Below, piece by piece: positions 28,612-38,528 of a DNA stretch of 64,000 nt (positions are counted from its first letter, which is position 1; each line of letters opens with the position of its first letter). The position numbers and the translations under genes are program-made. The notes beneath the pieces are model-generated. The model ran no database searches, was not told where the DNA came from, and worked only from the letters and a program-made list of their open reading frames with translations. This DNA is from Saprospiraceae bacterium (GTDB taxonomy: Bacteria; Bacteroidota; Bacteroidia; Chitinophagales; Saprospiraceae). The DNA lies in the NCBI GenBank assembly GCA_016711125.1, contig JADJTQ010000006.1, positions 434,001 through 498,000 of the forward strand. The letters run 5' to 3'.

Positions 28612-30261
28612 TTATTTTATTTGTAAAATCAACCAGGCAAGTAAAATGAGAGCGGCTACAAACAGCCACCCTAACAAAAATCCAAAAAAATCCGTTTTGT
28701 AACGGGTGGTAAAGTTTTTCCACCGGTCTTTGGTAAACCAGGTGTTGACATCCAACAATAATAGTTCTTTGTCAACGATCGTAGGCTCATTTTCCTTCTG
28801 ATCGGAGTGCGTATACATTTTTTGAAAAAATCTCTGTACGGCTTCAGTAGGTTCTCTACGTGTCAATTTGCTGACTAACACCAACAAAATAAATCCAGCC
28901 AGCATGGCCCAGCCAAAGGGTGCGGGTGTCCATTTGTAGACCAGTATTAACTCACCTGTTTCCATATAATTCAGCAGGTAATACAAGACAAAAGCAATCA
29001 CCACCCCGGATAGAGCTCCATATCGATTGGCGCCCTTCCACATAATTCCACCAAAAATCATGATGCCCATAAAAGCAGCAATGGTCTCCGTAAAAAGAAA
29101 GGCAGACAACACGTTTTTAATCGATAAAGCAAAAACGACGCCCAATAAGGTCAGAAGCAGGCCGGCAATGCGACCGACGCGGAGTAATTCCTGATCGGAG
29201 GCACTGGGTTTGATATAGGGCTGGTAGATATCTTTGGTAAAGAGCGCTCCCAGATTGACCATAAAATTGGAGCAAGAAGACATATTGGCAGCAAGAATAC
29301 TGGCCATCATCAAACCAATCAGACCGGGCCCCAGAAGAAGTGCGGTTGCAAAACCAAATGCATGTTCAGGATCATCCAGTTCGATTCCTTTTTTAATCAC
29401 AACAGCCGCTACAATTAAACCGGTTAAGGTCCATCCAATCGTCACCAATCGCTTTACAAAATTGCCATAGGTTTGACCAATCCTGCCCACAAGCTCGGAT
29501 TCACCGGTCGCAAACATAGACATCATATGCGGTTGTGCTGTAATTCCAACCAAGCCATTTACTGCGAGCATAGCAATCGTAAAGGCACCTAATCCGGTTT
29601 CTTTCGAAAAAAGGAGAAAAAAGTCTGCGGGTAATACCTGACGCATTTCTGAAAATCCGCCAATTTCTCGAAGTCCGGAAGGAATTAATAGAAATGATAA
29701 AACAATGATGAATAGTCCCTGAATAAATTCGGTATGCGCTGCAGCAACTAAGCCTCCAAAAAAGCTGTAGACCATAAATGCAAGCGTCATCCCAACAACG
29801 ACCCAATTAGAAGAAATCTGTCCGCCAGATGCCACAGAAATAACCTTCGCTGCACCTTGCAACATGGCTCCCATAATAAAAACAAAAAAGACAATGGCGA
29901 AAATGGTGTAAAAAACACCGAGTTTTTCTCCATACCGATCTCTTACTAGTTCAGCCGTAGTTGTACGTTCGCTACGACGATACCATGGAGCAATCAGCCA
30001 ATAGAGGGGAGTAATTAGCAGATTCTTCCATTGGTACCAGATGGTGGCAAACCCACCCTGAAAAGCTGCTCCGGCTTGGGCAACGGGCATTTCAGCGTGG
30101 GTGCCGGTCCCAAAGGCCTGACCCACCATCGTCCACCATTTAAATTTGCGACCACCGCGAAAATAGTTGTCGCTGGTTTTCATATTACGTGAAATCCAGA
30201 TACCGTAACCTGTAATGCCAAAAAAATAGACGATAATAACAATGATATCAATATTTTCCAT
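28612..30261 (-). CDS. Sodium:solute symporter (SSS family), putative amino-sugar transporter
   Basis: Inner-membrane Na+-coupled transporter with roughly 13-14 hydrophobic helices over 549 residues. Family features: NYFRGGRKFKWWTMVGQAFG after helix 1, and helices with SSCSNFMVNLGALFTKDIYQ. Start ATG 30261 is 3 bases after the nagB stop. Position between nagB and nagA makes GlcNAc or a related amino sugar the likely substrate. Because no PTS is present, a separate kinase would be required. Confidence 0.85.
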   Translation of the reverse strand: MENIDIIVIIVYFFGITGYGIWISRNMKTSDNYFRGGRKFKWWTMVGQAFGTGTHAEMPVAQAGAAFQGGFATIWYQWKNLLITPLYWLIAPWYRRSERTTTAELVRDRYGEKLGVFYTIFAIVFFVFIMGAMLQGAAKVISVASGGQISSNWVVVGMTLAFMVYSFFGGLVAAAHTEFIQGLFIIVLSFLLIPSGLREIGGFSEMRQVLPADFFLLFSKETGLGAFTIAMLAVNGLVGITAQPHMMSMFATGESELVGRIGQTYGNFVKRLVTIGWTLTGLIVAAVVIKKGIELDDPEHAFGFATALLLGPGLIGLMMASILAANMSSCSNFMVNLGALFTKDIYQPYIKPSASDQELLRVGRIAGLLLTLLGVVFALSIKNVLSAFLFTETIAAFMGIMIFGGIMWKGANRYGALSGVVIAFVLYYLLNYMETGELILVYKWTPAPFGWAMLAGFILLVLVSKLTRREPTEAVQRFFQKMYTHSDQKENEPTIVDKELLLLDVNTWFTKDRWKNFTTRYKTDFFGFLLGWLFVAALILLAWLILQIK

Positions 30262-30264
30262 TCA

Positions 30265-30996
30265 CTACATTTTTGAAGCAGAAGCATTATCCAGATATAG
30301 AAAACACTGATCGTGATTGCGTAGAATAGATCCCGGGCACATATTCGTTAGAGGCCCTTTTACAGTATTTTTAACTGCTTCGGCTTTCCTTAAGTCGGGT
30401 ACCGATACAATCAGGTTTTTGCTTTTTAGTATTTGGTTGATACTCATCGAAATTGCTGTCGATGGCACATCATCGAAAGTCTTAAACCAACCTTCACCAA
30501 ATTGTTGTTGTCGGCAAGCTTCATCAAGATTCACGACAATATAGGGTTCATTCGTTTCAAAGTCTGCTGGAGGATCATTAAAAGCGAGATGGCCATTTTC
30601 TCCAATCCCGATGAGAGCAACGTCAATAGGATGCTGGGTAATGATATTGGAGAGCCGCCTGCATTCCTGTTCGGGATCAGGATTTTCACCGTCAGCTAAA
30701 TGGTATTTACAGGCAAAATCAATGGGTTGGAGAAATCGCTCAGTGAGGTATTTTCTGAAACTGGCCGGATGGGTATCAGCCATGCCAATATACTCGTCCA
30801 AATGAAACATGGTGACATTTTCCCAGGGAATATCTGATTCGATTAGATTTTTCAGAACTTCAAACTGGCTGGCTCCGGTGGCCAAGATAATGTTGGCATG
30901 TCCTCGGCTTTCGATCGTGTCTTTGATCAATTGGCTTGCTTTTTCCGCTGCTGACCTTCCCAAAACTAAAGGATTTTCCAAAATTTCGATATGCAC
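30265..30996 (-). CDS. nagB: Glucosamine-6-phosphate deaminase NagB
   Basis: Converts GlcN-6-phosphate to fructose-6-phosphate and ammonia. Motifs: LATGASQFEVLKNL, the catalytic FHLDEYIGM with Asp-Glu, and GIGENGHLAFNDPPADF with the active-site His. The 243 residues are within family range. The frame opens at GTG 30996, two codons after an in-frame TGA, so GTG is the start. It is the first gene of the leftward nag operon, divergent from the large lipoprotein gene at 31179. Confidence 0.9.
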   Translation of the reverse strand: MHIEILENPLVLGRSAAEKASQLIKDTIESRGHANIILATGASQFEVLKNLIESDIPWENVTMFHLDEYIGMADTHPASFRKYLTERFLQPIDFACKYHLADGENPDPEQECRRLSNIITQHPIDVALIGIGENGHLAFNDPPADFETNEPYIVVNLDEACRQQQFGEGWFKTFDDVPSTAISMSINQILKSKNLIVSVPDLRKAEAVKNTVKGPLTNMCPGSILRNHDQCFLYLDNASASKM

Positions 30997-31178
30997 AAGT
31001 CATAGTTTTTGATGAACGTACAAAGTAGTAAAAATGATTGGGACCATCCTAGCCGGAATAAGCAGAAACACGATATGAAAATATGATGACCTGCATGGCT
31101 TTTGAAGTTTGTTCGTATTTTAGGTTGAGGGGAAATTGCTTTTGCGAGTTGTATATTGTGTGTACATCAGTGTATATT

Positions 31179-34100
31179 ATGAAATCGATCAAGTTTTTGA
31201 TTCTGCTAGGACTATCTATTTTCTGTAGTTGTCAAGAGGGCGAAGTCGCACCGTTTGAACCCAGGCCGATGCGCGTGCTTTTGCTAGGTCACGAAAGCGA
31301 GCACCATAATGCGAAGGCCTATATGCCCATGCTCCAGGCCACTCTGGCACCAAAGGGTTTTTATTTCGACTATACTTCTGATCCGGCTGATCTTAGAGAA
31401 GAAATCTTGAAGGATTATGATGCATTGATGCTCTATGCCAATCACGATGAAATCACAGAAGATCAAGCCGAAGCACTGTTGTCGTTTGTAAAGCAAGGAG
31501 GTGGATTTGTGCCTGTTCATTCGGCTAGTTACTGTTTTCGTAATTCTGAAAAGGTCGTAAAGCTGATCGGAGGACAATTTACTTCTCATGATACGGCCAC
31601 TTTCACTGCTAAGATTATTAAACCGGATCATCCAGCGATGCAGGGTGTTACTGAGTTTTCCAGCTGGGATGAAACCTATGTACACTCAAAACTCAGTAGT
31701 GGTCGTACGGTTTTAATGGAAAGAACCGATGGTAATGGTTCAGAACCGTACACCTGGGTGAAGGAGCACGGGCGGGGACGGGTATTTTACACGGCTCTTG
31801 GTCATGATGAGCGCACCTGGTCAAAACCTGAATTTCAGACTTTGCTCGAACAGGGATTACGTTGGGTGATCGGGGATCAGAAGGCTAGTGCCCTGGCGGC
31901 GTTAGACATGCCTGTTTTACAATATTCAGATGCGAAGATTCCAAATTATGAAGGCAGGAATCCTCCACCAAAGTTGCAGGCACCACTCGACCCGGTCTCC
32001 TCACAAAAAAGAATTCAGGTGCCTCCCGGATTTTCCTTGCAATTATTTGCCGCCGAACCCGATATCCTAAAACCGATCAGTGCCGCTTGGGATCATAAGG
32101 GAAGACTCTGGCTTTTGGAAACAGAAGACTATCCCAATGAGATTAATATAGCTGATGGAGAGGGACATGACCGGATCAAGATTATAGAAGATACCGATGG
32201 TGATGGCAAAGCAGACAAGTTTACCATTTTTGCAGATCACCTGAGTGTTCCGACCAGTTTGGTCTTTGCCAATGGTGGAGTTATTGTTTCACAAGCTCCT
32301 CATTTTCTGTTTCTTAAAGACAATGACGGAGATGATGTGGCAGATGAGAAAAAGATATTGTTTTCTGGCTGGGGCACTTTTGATACGCATGCCGGACCCT
32401 CTAATTTGCAATATGGATTTGATAATAAAATTTGGGGGGTCGTCGGTTATTCATCGTTTGATGGTAAAGTAGGAAATGAGACACATAATTTTCGGCAGGG
32501 AGTTTACCGCTTCGATAGTGATGCTGCCACAATGGAATTTATGGGGGCCACTTCAAATAATACCTGGGGTCTTGGATTTACTGAAGCTTTTGATGTTTTG
32601 ATTTCGACTGCAAATAATACCCATAGTGCTTTTTTGGGGATTCCTCGTCGATTTTTTGAAGGTGTCGAGGGTTTGAAAATCCAAAGTGTGAAAAAAATTG
32701 ATGGCCATTATGCTTTTCACCCTAATACTCCTAATGTCAGGCAGGTCGATGTTTTTGGAGGCTTTACCGCTGCGGCCGGTCACCACCTATACACTGCAAG
32801 AAACTATCCTCAGGAATATTGGAATCGGGTGGCCCTGGTTTGCGAACCTACCGGTCATTTGTTGCACAAGGCAGTGATCGAACCGATGGGTGCGGGGTTT
32901 ATCGAGAAAGATGGATGGAATTTATTGGCAAGTTCTGACGAATGGGTTAGTCCCGTGCATGCCCAGGTAGGTCCCGATGGTGCTGTGTGGATATTGGATT
33001 GGTACAATTTTATTATTCAGCATAATCCTACACCTCCCGGATTTGAAAATGGTTTAGGCAATGCGCACATAAATCCATTAAGAGACAAAACTCATGGTCG
33101 GATATACCGGTTGGTTTACGATGGCGCCATCAATAAATCATCGCCAGAAATTGGACCTGATCTCATGGAAAATTGTATTGCAACTTTAAGCAATGATAAT
33201 TTGCTGTGGCGCTTACACGCTCAGCGCCTGTTGGTAGAAAATAAATATGTTGCAGCAAAAAATCAGTTGATTTCATTGATTAAGGACACACAGGTAGATA
33301 AAATAGGTTTGAATGTTGGGGCAATCCATGCATTATGGACCCTTCACGGTCTCCATTTGTTGAATGATACTCAGGCTCGCGAAGCAATCTATGATGCACT
33401 CTCACACCCATCGGCAGCAGTGCGAAAAAATGCGGTTAGAATTTTGGATACCTCGGCTGGTAGTTTGGAAAAGATCATAGAAACCAATATGCTCCTAGAT
33501 AAAGACAGCGGAGTTCGACTGGCATCCATTCTTAAATTAATCGAACAAGAAGATAGGGACGAAATCGGTTCGCTGCTTTACGAGTTATCTGGCGACAAAT
33601 CGGTAGCTGCCGATGAGTGGTTATCGAGGGCCGTTTATGTCGGAGCGGTAAGACATAAAGAATCTTTTACCAAGGCGATGTCTGCGACTGAAAAAGAGCG
33701 TATCGCTGCGGGATACCAGGATGATAAGGAAGTGGTCGATTATTCTGCCCGAGATGTAAATACCCATGATTGGAAAAAGGTAGAAACTCCGAGTCGTTGG
33801 TCACAAACCACAGCCACGGATTTGCATAATTTTGATGGAATTATTTGGGTGAAACAGGATTTTGAAGTTTCGGCTGAATTATCAGGGAACCCGGCGATTC
33901 TGAGCCTGGGTCCAATTGATGATACCGATGACACCTATGTAAACGGGCAGCGAGTTGGTGGTCTGACCAAAAAATGGGATGAATTGCGTAATTATAAAAT
34001 ACCTCAAGGCGTCCTTAAATCGGGTAAAAATCAAATCACGGTTAGAATCTCGGACAGCGGTGGGAGAGGAGGGATCTATGGAGAAAAGGACCAGATATTT

Positions 34101-34229
34101 ATTGAAATAGGAAATCAAAAGATTGATTTGTCTGGGATATGGCTTTTTAAAATTGAAGAAAAATTTAGACCAGAAGAAGAGGTGTTCTCGGATGGCATCA
34201 ATATTCGGGACCTTTTTCTAAAGCATTAG
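31179..34229 (+). CDS. ThuA / membrane-bound dehydrogenase-domain lipoprotein, ended by TAG
   Basis: Periplasmic or surface lipoprotein of 1016 residues to the TAG at 34227-34229. ATG 31179 opens a lipoprotein signal (MKSIKFLILLGLSIFCSCQ) and is preferred over ATGs upstream. Order: ThuA-like domain (about 25-240; VLLLGHESEHHNAK), beta-propeller dehydrogenase domain of the TIGR02604/PQQ-like type (about 290-660; PPGFSLQLFAAEPDI), HEAT-like helices (about 690-830), and a jelly-roll sugar-binding-like domain (about 860-1000). The frame continues past the TAG into an azurin-like domain, so full-length homologues are probably single polypeptides. Likely role: periplasmic sugar oxidation feeding a copper or haem carrier. 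Confidence 0.82.
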   Translation: MKSIKFLILLGLSIFCSCQEGEVAPFEPRPMRVLLLGHESEHHNAKAYMPMLQATLAPKGFYFDYTSDPADLREEILKDYDALMLYANHDEITEDQAEALLSFVKQGGGFVPVHSASYCFRNSEKVVKLIGGQFTSHDTATFTAKIIKPDHPAMQGVTEFSSWDETYVHSKLSSGRTVLMERTDGNGSEPYTWVKEHGRGRVFYTALGHDERTWSKPEFQTLLEQGLRWVIGDQKASALAALDMPVLQYSDAKIPNYEGRNPPPKLQAPLDPVSSQKRIQVPPGFSLQLFAAEPDILKPISAAWDHKGRLWLLETEDYPNEINIADGEGHDRIKIIEDTDGDGKADKFTIFADHLSVPTSLVFANGGVIVSQAPHFLFLKDNDGDDVADEKKILFSGWGTFDTHAGPSNLQYGFDNKIWGVVGYSSFDGKVGNETHNFRQGVYRFDSDAATMEFMGATSNNTWGLGFTEAFDVLISTANNTHSAFLGIPRRFFEGVEGLKIQSVKKIDGHYAFHPNTPNVRQVDVFGGFTAAAGHHLYTARNYPQEYWNRVALVCEPTGHLLHKAVIEPMGAGFIEKDGWNLLASSDEWVSPVHAQVGPDGAVWILDWYNFIIQHNPTPPGFENGLGNAHINPLRDKTHGRIYRLVYDGAINKSSPEIGPDLMENCIATLSNDNLLWRLHAQRLLVENKYVAAKNQLISLIKDTQVDKIGLNVGAIHALWTLHGLHLLNDTQAREAIYDALSHPSAAVRKNAVRILDTSAGSLEKIIETNMLLDKDSGVRLASILKLIEQEDRDEIGSLLYELSGDKSVAADEWLSRAVYVGAVRHKESFTKAMSATEKERIAAGYQDDKEVVDYSARDVNTHDWKKVETPSRWSQTTATDLHNFDGIIWVKQDFEVSAELSGNPAILSLGPIDDTDDTYVNGQRVGGLTKKWDELRNYKIPQGVLKSGKNQITVRISDSGGRGGIYGEKDQIFIEIGNQKIDLSGIWLFKIEEKFRPEEEVFSDGINIRDLFLKH

Positions 34230-34676
34230 GGTCCGTATGCGTTCGAATTAAGTAAAAATCTTCCGCACATGTCAGCGGAGAAATTTGACCAGGTAATAGA
34301 AATGCAACCAGTACCTGATCAAATGCGATATGACAAGGAAGAACTTTCCTTTACTACGGGTGAAAGAATTAAAATTATCTTCAAAAACACCGATGGTATG
34401 CAGCACAATCTGTTGATCGGTAGTCCAGGGAGTCTGGAGATGATAGGCAAAGCAGCTGATGGGATGGCCCAATCTGCAATCGGAGTGGAAAGAGAATATG
34501 TACCTGAACTGACCGTCGTTCTGGCTTCAGCTGGTCTGCTGGATCCCGGTGAAACCCAGGAAATTGTTTGGCAAGTACCGGATGAGCCGGGAGACTATAT
34601 TTTTGTGTGTACCTTTCCGGGTCACTGGAGGACCATGAATGGAGTGATCAAAGTAATTAAGGCACCTTCCATCTGA
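34230..34676 (+). CDS. Azurin/plastocyanin-like copper domain, same frame as upstream lipoprotein
   Basis: Directly after the TAG the frame reads GPYAFELSKNLPHMSAEKFD and stays open to 34676; a separate start would be ATG 34269 (135 residues). The cupredoxin fold carries the type 1 copper ligands: His in GMQHNLLIG and Cys-His-Met in VCTFPGHWRTMNG. In PVC/Bacteroidota proteins of this dehydrogenase class a blue-copper or cytochrome domain is commonly fused at the C-terminus, so I read this as the last domain of the 31179 protein. No signal peptide is present, which argues against an independent exported protein. Confidence 0.75.
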   Translation, partial: GPYAFELSKNLPHMSAEKFDQVIEMQPVPDQMRYDKEELSFTTGERIKIIFKNTDGMQHNLLIGSPGSLEMIGKAADGMAQSAIGVEREYVPELTVVLASAGLLDPGETQEIVWQVPDEPGDYIFVCTFPGHWRTMNGVIKVIKAPSI

Positions 34677-34682
34677 CGCCAA

Positions 34683-34786
34683 CGATCCAGTGGTCCTGAC
34701 CCCTTGGAGGTTTCTGAGCGACCGCTAGACGTTTTTTCGAAGATCAATTTCGGGCTACGATCCAAGGGGTCCTGACCCCTTGCCGG
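34683..34786. repeat. Palindromic composite repeat, left copy
   Basis: Two copies of a GGTC..GACCCCTTG palindrome (34683-34710 and 34757-34786) separated by AAGATCAATTTCGGGC-type sequence. In the second, CAAGGGGTC and GACCCCTTG arms flank CT (34763-34782). The same two-palindrome arrangement with the same linker recurs at 35474-35548. Confidence 0.8.
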
Positions 34787-34845
34787 TTTTTACCCTCTCA
34801 AAATGAACAATTGCCAAGCTGCTTGGATCTTAGTATCTTAGTAGT

Positions 34846-35454
34846 ATGATCGAAGTGATTTCCGATATAAAGCAATTGACGTTAACTGGTACTTACACTT
34901 ATGCAGACTATCTAACCTGGCAGTTTGACCATATGGTCGAGCTAATTCGAGGTAAGATTTTTAAAATGTCACCGGCACCAGACCGGATGCATCAGGAGAT
35001 TGTAAGTAATCTGCATGGAATTATCTGGACTTTTTTAAAAGATAGGCAATGCAGGGTTTACTCGGCACCATTTGACGTAAGGCTTCCCTTACCTCAAAAT
35101 GGAAATGATCCTGATAAGATTGACACGGTAGTTCAACCGGACATATGTGTGATTTGTGACTCTGACAAGTTAGATAAAAGAGGGTGCCTGGGGGCCCCGG
35201 ATTGGATTATCGAAATTCTCTCAGAAAGTACTGCACAAAAGGACCTTCATGAGAAATTTGATATTTATCAATTTTCGGGAGTAAAAGAATATTGGATTGT
35301 TCATCCCCATGAACAGACTATATTGATTTATGTCTTAAATGAAGAAGTCGGCCTTTATGAATTGGCAAGACTCACTCCTTTTACTGCTAATGAATCCATT
35401 AAAAGCTTTGTTTTTCCAGATTTGGAATTCGATCTTAAAGATGTTTGGGAGTAA
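34846..35454 (+). CDS. Uma2-family (DUF820) putative endonuclease
   Basis: 202 residues with the PD-(D/E)XK-like Uma2 core: YTYADYLTW at the start, VELIRGKIFKMSPAP, then VVQPDICVICD and APDWIIEILSEST, holding the acidic catalytic positions, and GVKEYWIVHP. Such genes are abundant in cyanobacteria and some Bacteroidota, often in multiple copies; the cellular role is unknown, and restriction or mobile-element-associated cleavage is proposed. The gene stands alone between two copies of a palindromic composite repeat, which suggests it moved or was amplified with them. Confidence 0.82.
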   Translation: MIEVISDIKQLTLTGTYTYADYLTWQFDHMVELIRGKIFKMSPAPDRMHQEIVSNLHGIIWTFLKDRQCRVYSAPFDVRLPLPQNGNDPDKIDTVVQPDICVICDSDKLDKRGCLGAPDWIIEILSESTAQKDLHEKFDIYQFSGVKEYWIVHPHEQTILIYVLNEEVGLYELARLTPFTANESIKSFVFPDLEFDLKDVWE

Positions 35455-35473
35455 ATCCCCGGGAGTCCGATCG

Positions 35474-35548
35474 AAGGGGTCATGACCCCTTGACGGTTTT
35501 TTCAAAGATCAATTTCGGGCCACGATCCAAGTGGTCAGGACCCCTTGG
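35474..35548. repeat. Palindromic composite repeat, right copy
   Basis: AAGGGGTCATGACCCCTT (35474-35491) is a perfect 18-bp palindrome; a second, imperfect one (CCAAGTGG..CCCCTTGG, 35527-35548) follows after the shared linker AAGATCAATTTCGGGCC. Same orientation as the left copy across the Uma2 gene. Confidence 0.8.
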
Positions 35549-35584
35549 AGGTTCTTGAGTGACCCCTTACGGAATTTCGGATTA

Positions 35585-36943
35585 TCAAATCGTCATTGAA
35601 AAAGTCTTTGTAGTTGGTTTATTCCGATTTAAATGCATGTCAAACGCCATGCAAACGTTTCGGACGAAAGGCCGGGCAGGTTCAGGTACAATTAATTCCT
35701 TTTGCTGAATGATTACCAATCCATCTTTTTTCATTTCCGTGAGTTTTTCCAGGCAATTTTCGATTCCGTCAAATTGTTGTTCTTCTTTTTCCCAGCTGGT
35801 ACGAAAATGACACATCAGATTTAAGATATGTTTTCGAACAACGAGATCTTCACTATTTAAGATATGACCTCTAAATACCGGAAACTCATTTTCTTTTACT
35901 TTGGCAGCATAAGCCTCCACCTCTTTTAAGTTCTGTGAAAAAGAATACCAGGTATCGCCTATGGCGGACATTCCCAGACCTATCATTACCTTGGTATTGG
36001 TGGTAGTGTATCCCATAAAATTGCGATGAAGAGTATTGGCCTTCATCGCGGAGTAGAGATCATCCGACTCCACAGCAAAATGATCCATGCCGATTTCGAA
36101 ATAGTTATGTTCGAAAAACATGTTTTTTCCGGTCTCATACAGTTTTCGTTTTTCAACATCTTTGGGTAAATCATTTTCATCAAAACCTCGCTGACCTATC
36201 CCCTTGATCCATGGTACATGGGCATAACTATAAAACGATATTCGATCCGGACTTAATTCCAAGGTCTTTTCGATCGTGTCCACCACGGCCTTTTCATGCT
36301 GGTGAGGCAGACCAAATACCAAATCGTGGCTAATGGATCGATATCCGATATTACGGGCATCGTGATGAACCCTTTGCACATTTTCAAAAGGTTGGATTCG
36401 GTTAATTGCTTTTTGCACAACCGGATCATAATCTTGCACTCCAAAACTTACCCTGCGGGCTCCTAGGTCGTACAAAACCTGCAGGTGCTCATGGGTTGTA
36501 TTATTTGGGTGGCCCTCAAAACTGATTTCGATATCCTGAATTTTGGCCGAATTTAAAATAGTAGACAGTAATCGATGCAGATTTTTGGGTTCGAAAAAAG
36601 TAGGCGTACCACCGCCGAGGTGCAATTCCTTCAGGTTAGGAGTAAATCCCAGCAGGTCGATATACATCTGCCATTCGTTAAGCAACGTATCTACGTATGG
36701 CTCTTCCACCTGATGATTTTTAGTGATCCTTTTTATACATCCACAGAACGTACAAAGTCTTTCGCAAAAAGGAAGGTGGATGTACAAGCTAATTCCTTCA
36801 TCCCGGTGATTCGTTGCGCTCTCAGCCAGCGAGTTTTTCCATGCTTTGATATCAAATTTGACAGCATCCCAGTAGGGCACCGTGGGATATGAAGTGTATC
36901 TAGGTCCGGGTACATTATATTTTTGAATTAGTTTGGCATCCAT
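35585..36943 (-). CDS. hemN: Oxygen-independent coproporphyrinogen III oxidase HemN
   Basis: Radical-SAM enzyme of haem synthesis working without oxygen. The iron-sulfur motif C-x3-C-x2-C-x-C is seen in HLPFCERLCTFCGC near residue 60, preceded by PRYTSYPTVPYW typical of true HemN rather than HemW. LHLGGGTPTFF and SFGVQDYDPVVQKAINRIQ follow, and the C-terminal HemN domain completes the 452 residues. Single leftward gene. An anaerobic haem pathway fits the many c-type cytochromes of the window. Confidence 0.93.
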   Translation of the reverse strand: MDAKLIQKYNVPGPRYTSYPTVPYWDAVKFDIKAWKNSLAESATNHRDEGISLYIHLPFCERLCTFCGCIKRITKNHQVEEPYVDTLLNEWQMYIDLLGFTPNLKELHLGGGTPTFFEPKNLHRLLSTILNSAKIQDIEISFEGHPNNTTHEHLQVLYDLGARRVSFGVQDYDPVVQKAINRIQPFENVQRVHHDARNIGYRSISHDLVFGLPHQHEKAVVDTIEKTLELSPDRISFYSYAHVPWIKGIGQRGFDENDLPKDVEKRKLYETGKNMFFEHNYFEIGMDHFAVESDDLYSAMKANTLHRNFMGYTTTNTKVMIGLGMSAIGDTWYSFSQNLKEVEAYAAKVKENEFPVFRGHILNSEDLVVRKHILNLMCHFRTSWEKEEQQFDGIENCLEKLTEMKKDGLVIIQQKELIVPEPARPFVRNVCMAFDMHLNRNKPTTKTFSMTI

Positions 36944-37056
36944 CCTGCAAAAATAGAGGGTTTTGAGTAATGATCATGCCTCAGTAAGCAATGTGGCTTT
37001 CTTTTGACAAATACTAATTTATAGAACACTGGTAGCCCGGATTATTTTAAGTGTTC

Positions 37057-38322
37057 TTACCAATTTGTAAAACTACCATCAGGGCGGAAGTATTGGGGTA
37101 CACCCTCCTGATATTGATCTACCTCAGCCACTAATTTCAAGTGACCTGTATTAATCTCCACACCGAGCCCAGGCCGTTGATTAGGCCACATTTTCCCTTC
37201 CTTAAAATCATAGCATTCCGGCAAATGAGGTAAATCAGGTTTTCCTTTACCTAACATCTCCATCAACACCGGACCGGAGAATGGCATGCATGTATGTACC
37301 AGGGCAGCAGTAGAAACCGGACCTGTAAAATGGGGCACCAAGCCCACATAGTGCGTTTCGCATGATGCAGCAATTTTCTGGAATTCCGTAATGCCACCAC
37401 AGTTCGGAAGAGATACCCTCGAATAATCTATTAAATTTTGTTCGATCAATTCAGCGATATCCCATTTATCACCAAACTGCTCACCTACGGCGATTGGGAT
37501 TTTCACCTGATTTCTCACTAAATGATAAAGACCTTTATTTTCACTGCGCACCAGATCTTCGACAAAGTAGGGCTCAAGATCTTCAATCAAATTGGCTAAA
37601 CGAATGGCATCGGGTTGATCCAGCCTGGTATGAAAGTCAATGCACCAGTCACCATCTACCCCTACTCCCGCTCTAATTTCCTGACAATCCTTTAGGGTGT
37701 CCCTCACCGCCTGGCGTGTGTTATAAGATTCATTGGGATTTCGTGGCCCAACCGCACTGTGTCTGTAAGCCCGGAAACCGTCATCGATAGCTGCTCTGGC
37801 CTTATCTCTCAAAGTGCCTTCAAAAGGGTAACCAGTCGTATAACATTCGCAATGATTGCGGGCCTGCCCTCCCAGGAGTTCATAGACAGGTACTCCCAGA
37901 TGCTTCCCTTTTATGTCCCAAAGCGCTAGGTCCAGTGCTCCCAAAGCATGAATTTTTTCTCTTCCCGGTGGATAAAAATGACCCCGGTACATCAACTGCC
38001 ATAGCTTTTCAATTTGTAAAGGATTTTTACCAATGATGAGACCAGCCATTTGACTTACCAGAAAAGCAGTACCCCCCTCGCCAATACCAGTAATCCCACT
38101 CTCTGTTTCTATGGTTACTATATGTGCGCATTGGTTAACTATTGGCCGGGAAGGAGCCTCATAAAACCGGACACGTTTGATCTTAAGATCATCGGAAGGA
38201 CCACCTGACATAAGATCATTTTCTTCCCCTGTATCAAATGAGTGTGCCAAAATCTTACCGGCCGGAATTGCTGTTCCAATTGCAAGTAATGACTGGATAA
38301 ATTTTCTTCTTTTGGTAGACAT
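37057..38322 (-). CDS. Enolase-superfamily sugar-acid dehydratase (mannonate dehydratase/RspA-like)
   Basis: Mandelate-racemase-type enzyme of 421 residues with a Tat-like leader (STKRRKFIQSLLAIGTA) suggesting export. Metal-ligand regions: CIDFHTRLDQPDA, YFVEDLVRSEN, IAVGEQFGDKWDI, and the later LVPHFTGPVS. These match the ManD/RspA group acting on mannonate or gluconate, though the family includes members of low activity. A leader is unusual for cytosolic ManD and points to a periplasmic sugar-acid role beside the ThuA/dehydrogenase lipoproteins. Alone on the leftward strand. Confidence 0.8.
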   Translation of the reverse strand: MSTKRRKFIQSLLAIGTAIPAGKILAHSFDTGEENDLMSGGPSDDLKIKRVRFYEAPSRPIVNQCAHIVTIETESGITGIGEGGTAFLVSQMAGLIIGKNPLQIEKLWQLMYRGHFYPPGREKIHALGALDLALWDIKGKHLGVPVYELLGGQARNHCECYTTGYPFEGTLRDKARAAIDDGFRAYRHSAVGPRNPNESYNTRQAVRDTLKDCQEIRAGVGVDGDWCIDFHTRLDQPDAIRLANLIEDLEPYFVEDLVRSENKGLYHLVRNQVKIPIAVGEQFGDKWDIAELIEQNLIDYSRVSLPNCGGITEFQKIAASCETHYVGLVPHFTGPVSTAALVHTCMPFSGPVLMEMLGKGKPDLPHLPECYDFKEGKMWPNQRPGLGVEINTGHLKLVAEVDQYQEGVPQYFRPDGSFTNW

Positions 38323-38528
38323 GGACTTATCTTTTTCTTGTTATAGTTATAAAAAATAAGCATATAAATTCTTTTGGGAGGCCTTGATCTCTCACTATTG
38401 TTAAACCAACCTAAAACTATATCCAGATATGGGCAATTCACTTGTCGATTTCGCGTTTTCTTTTATACCTGCCTTGTACCCGTCTCAATCAATTTATTAC
38501 ATTTTATTAACGAATAGCTTTTCGTCGT

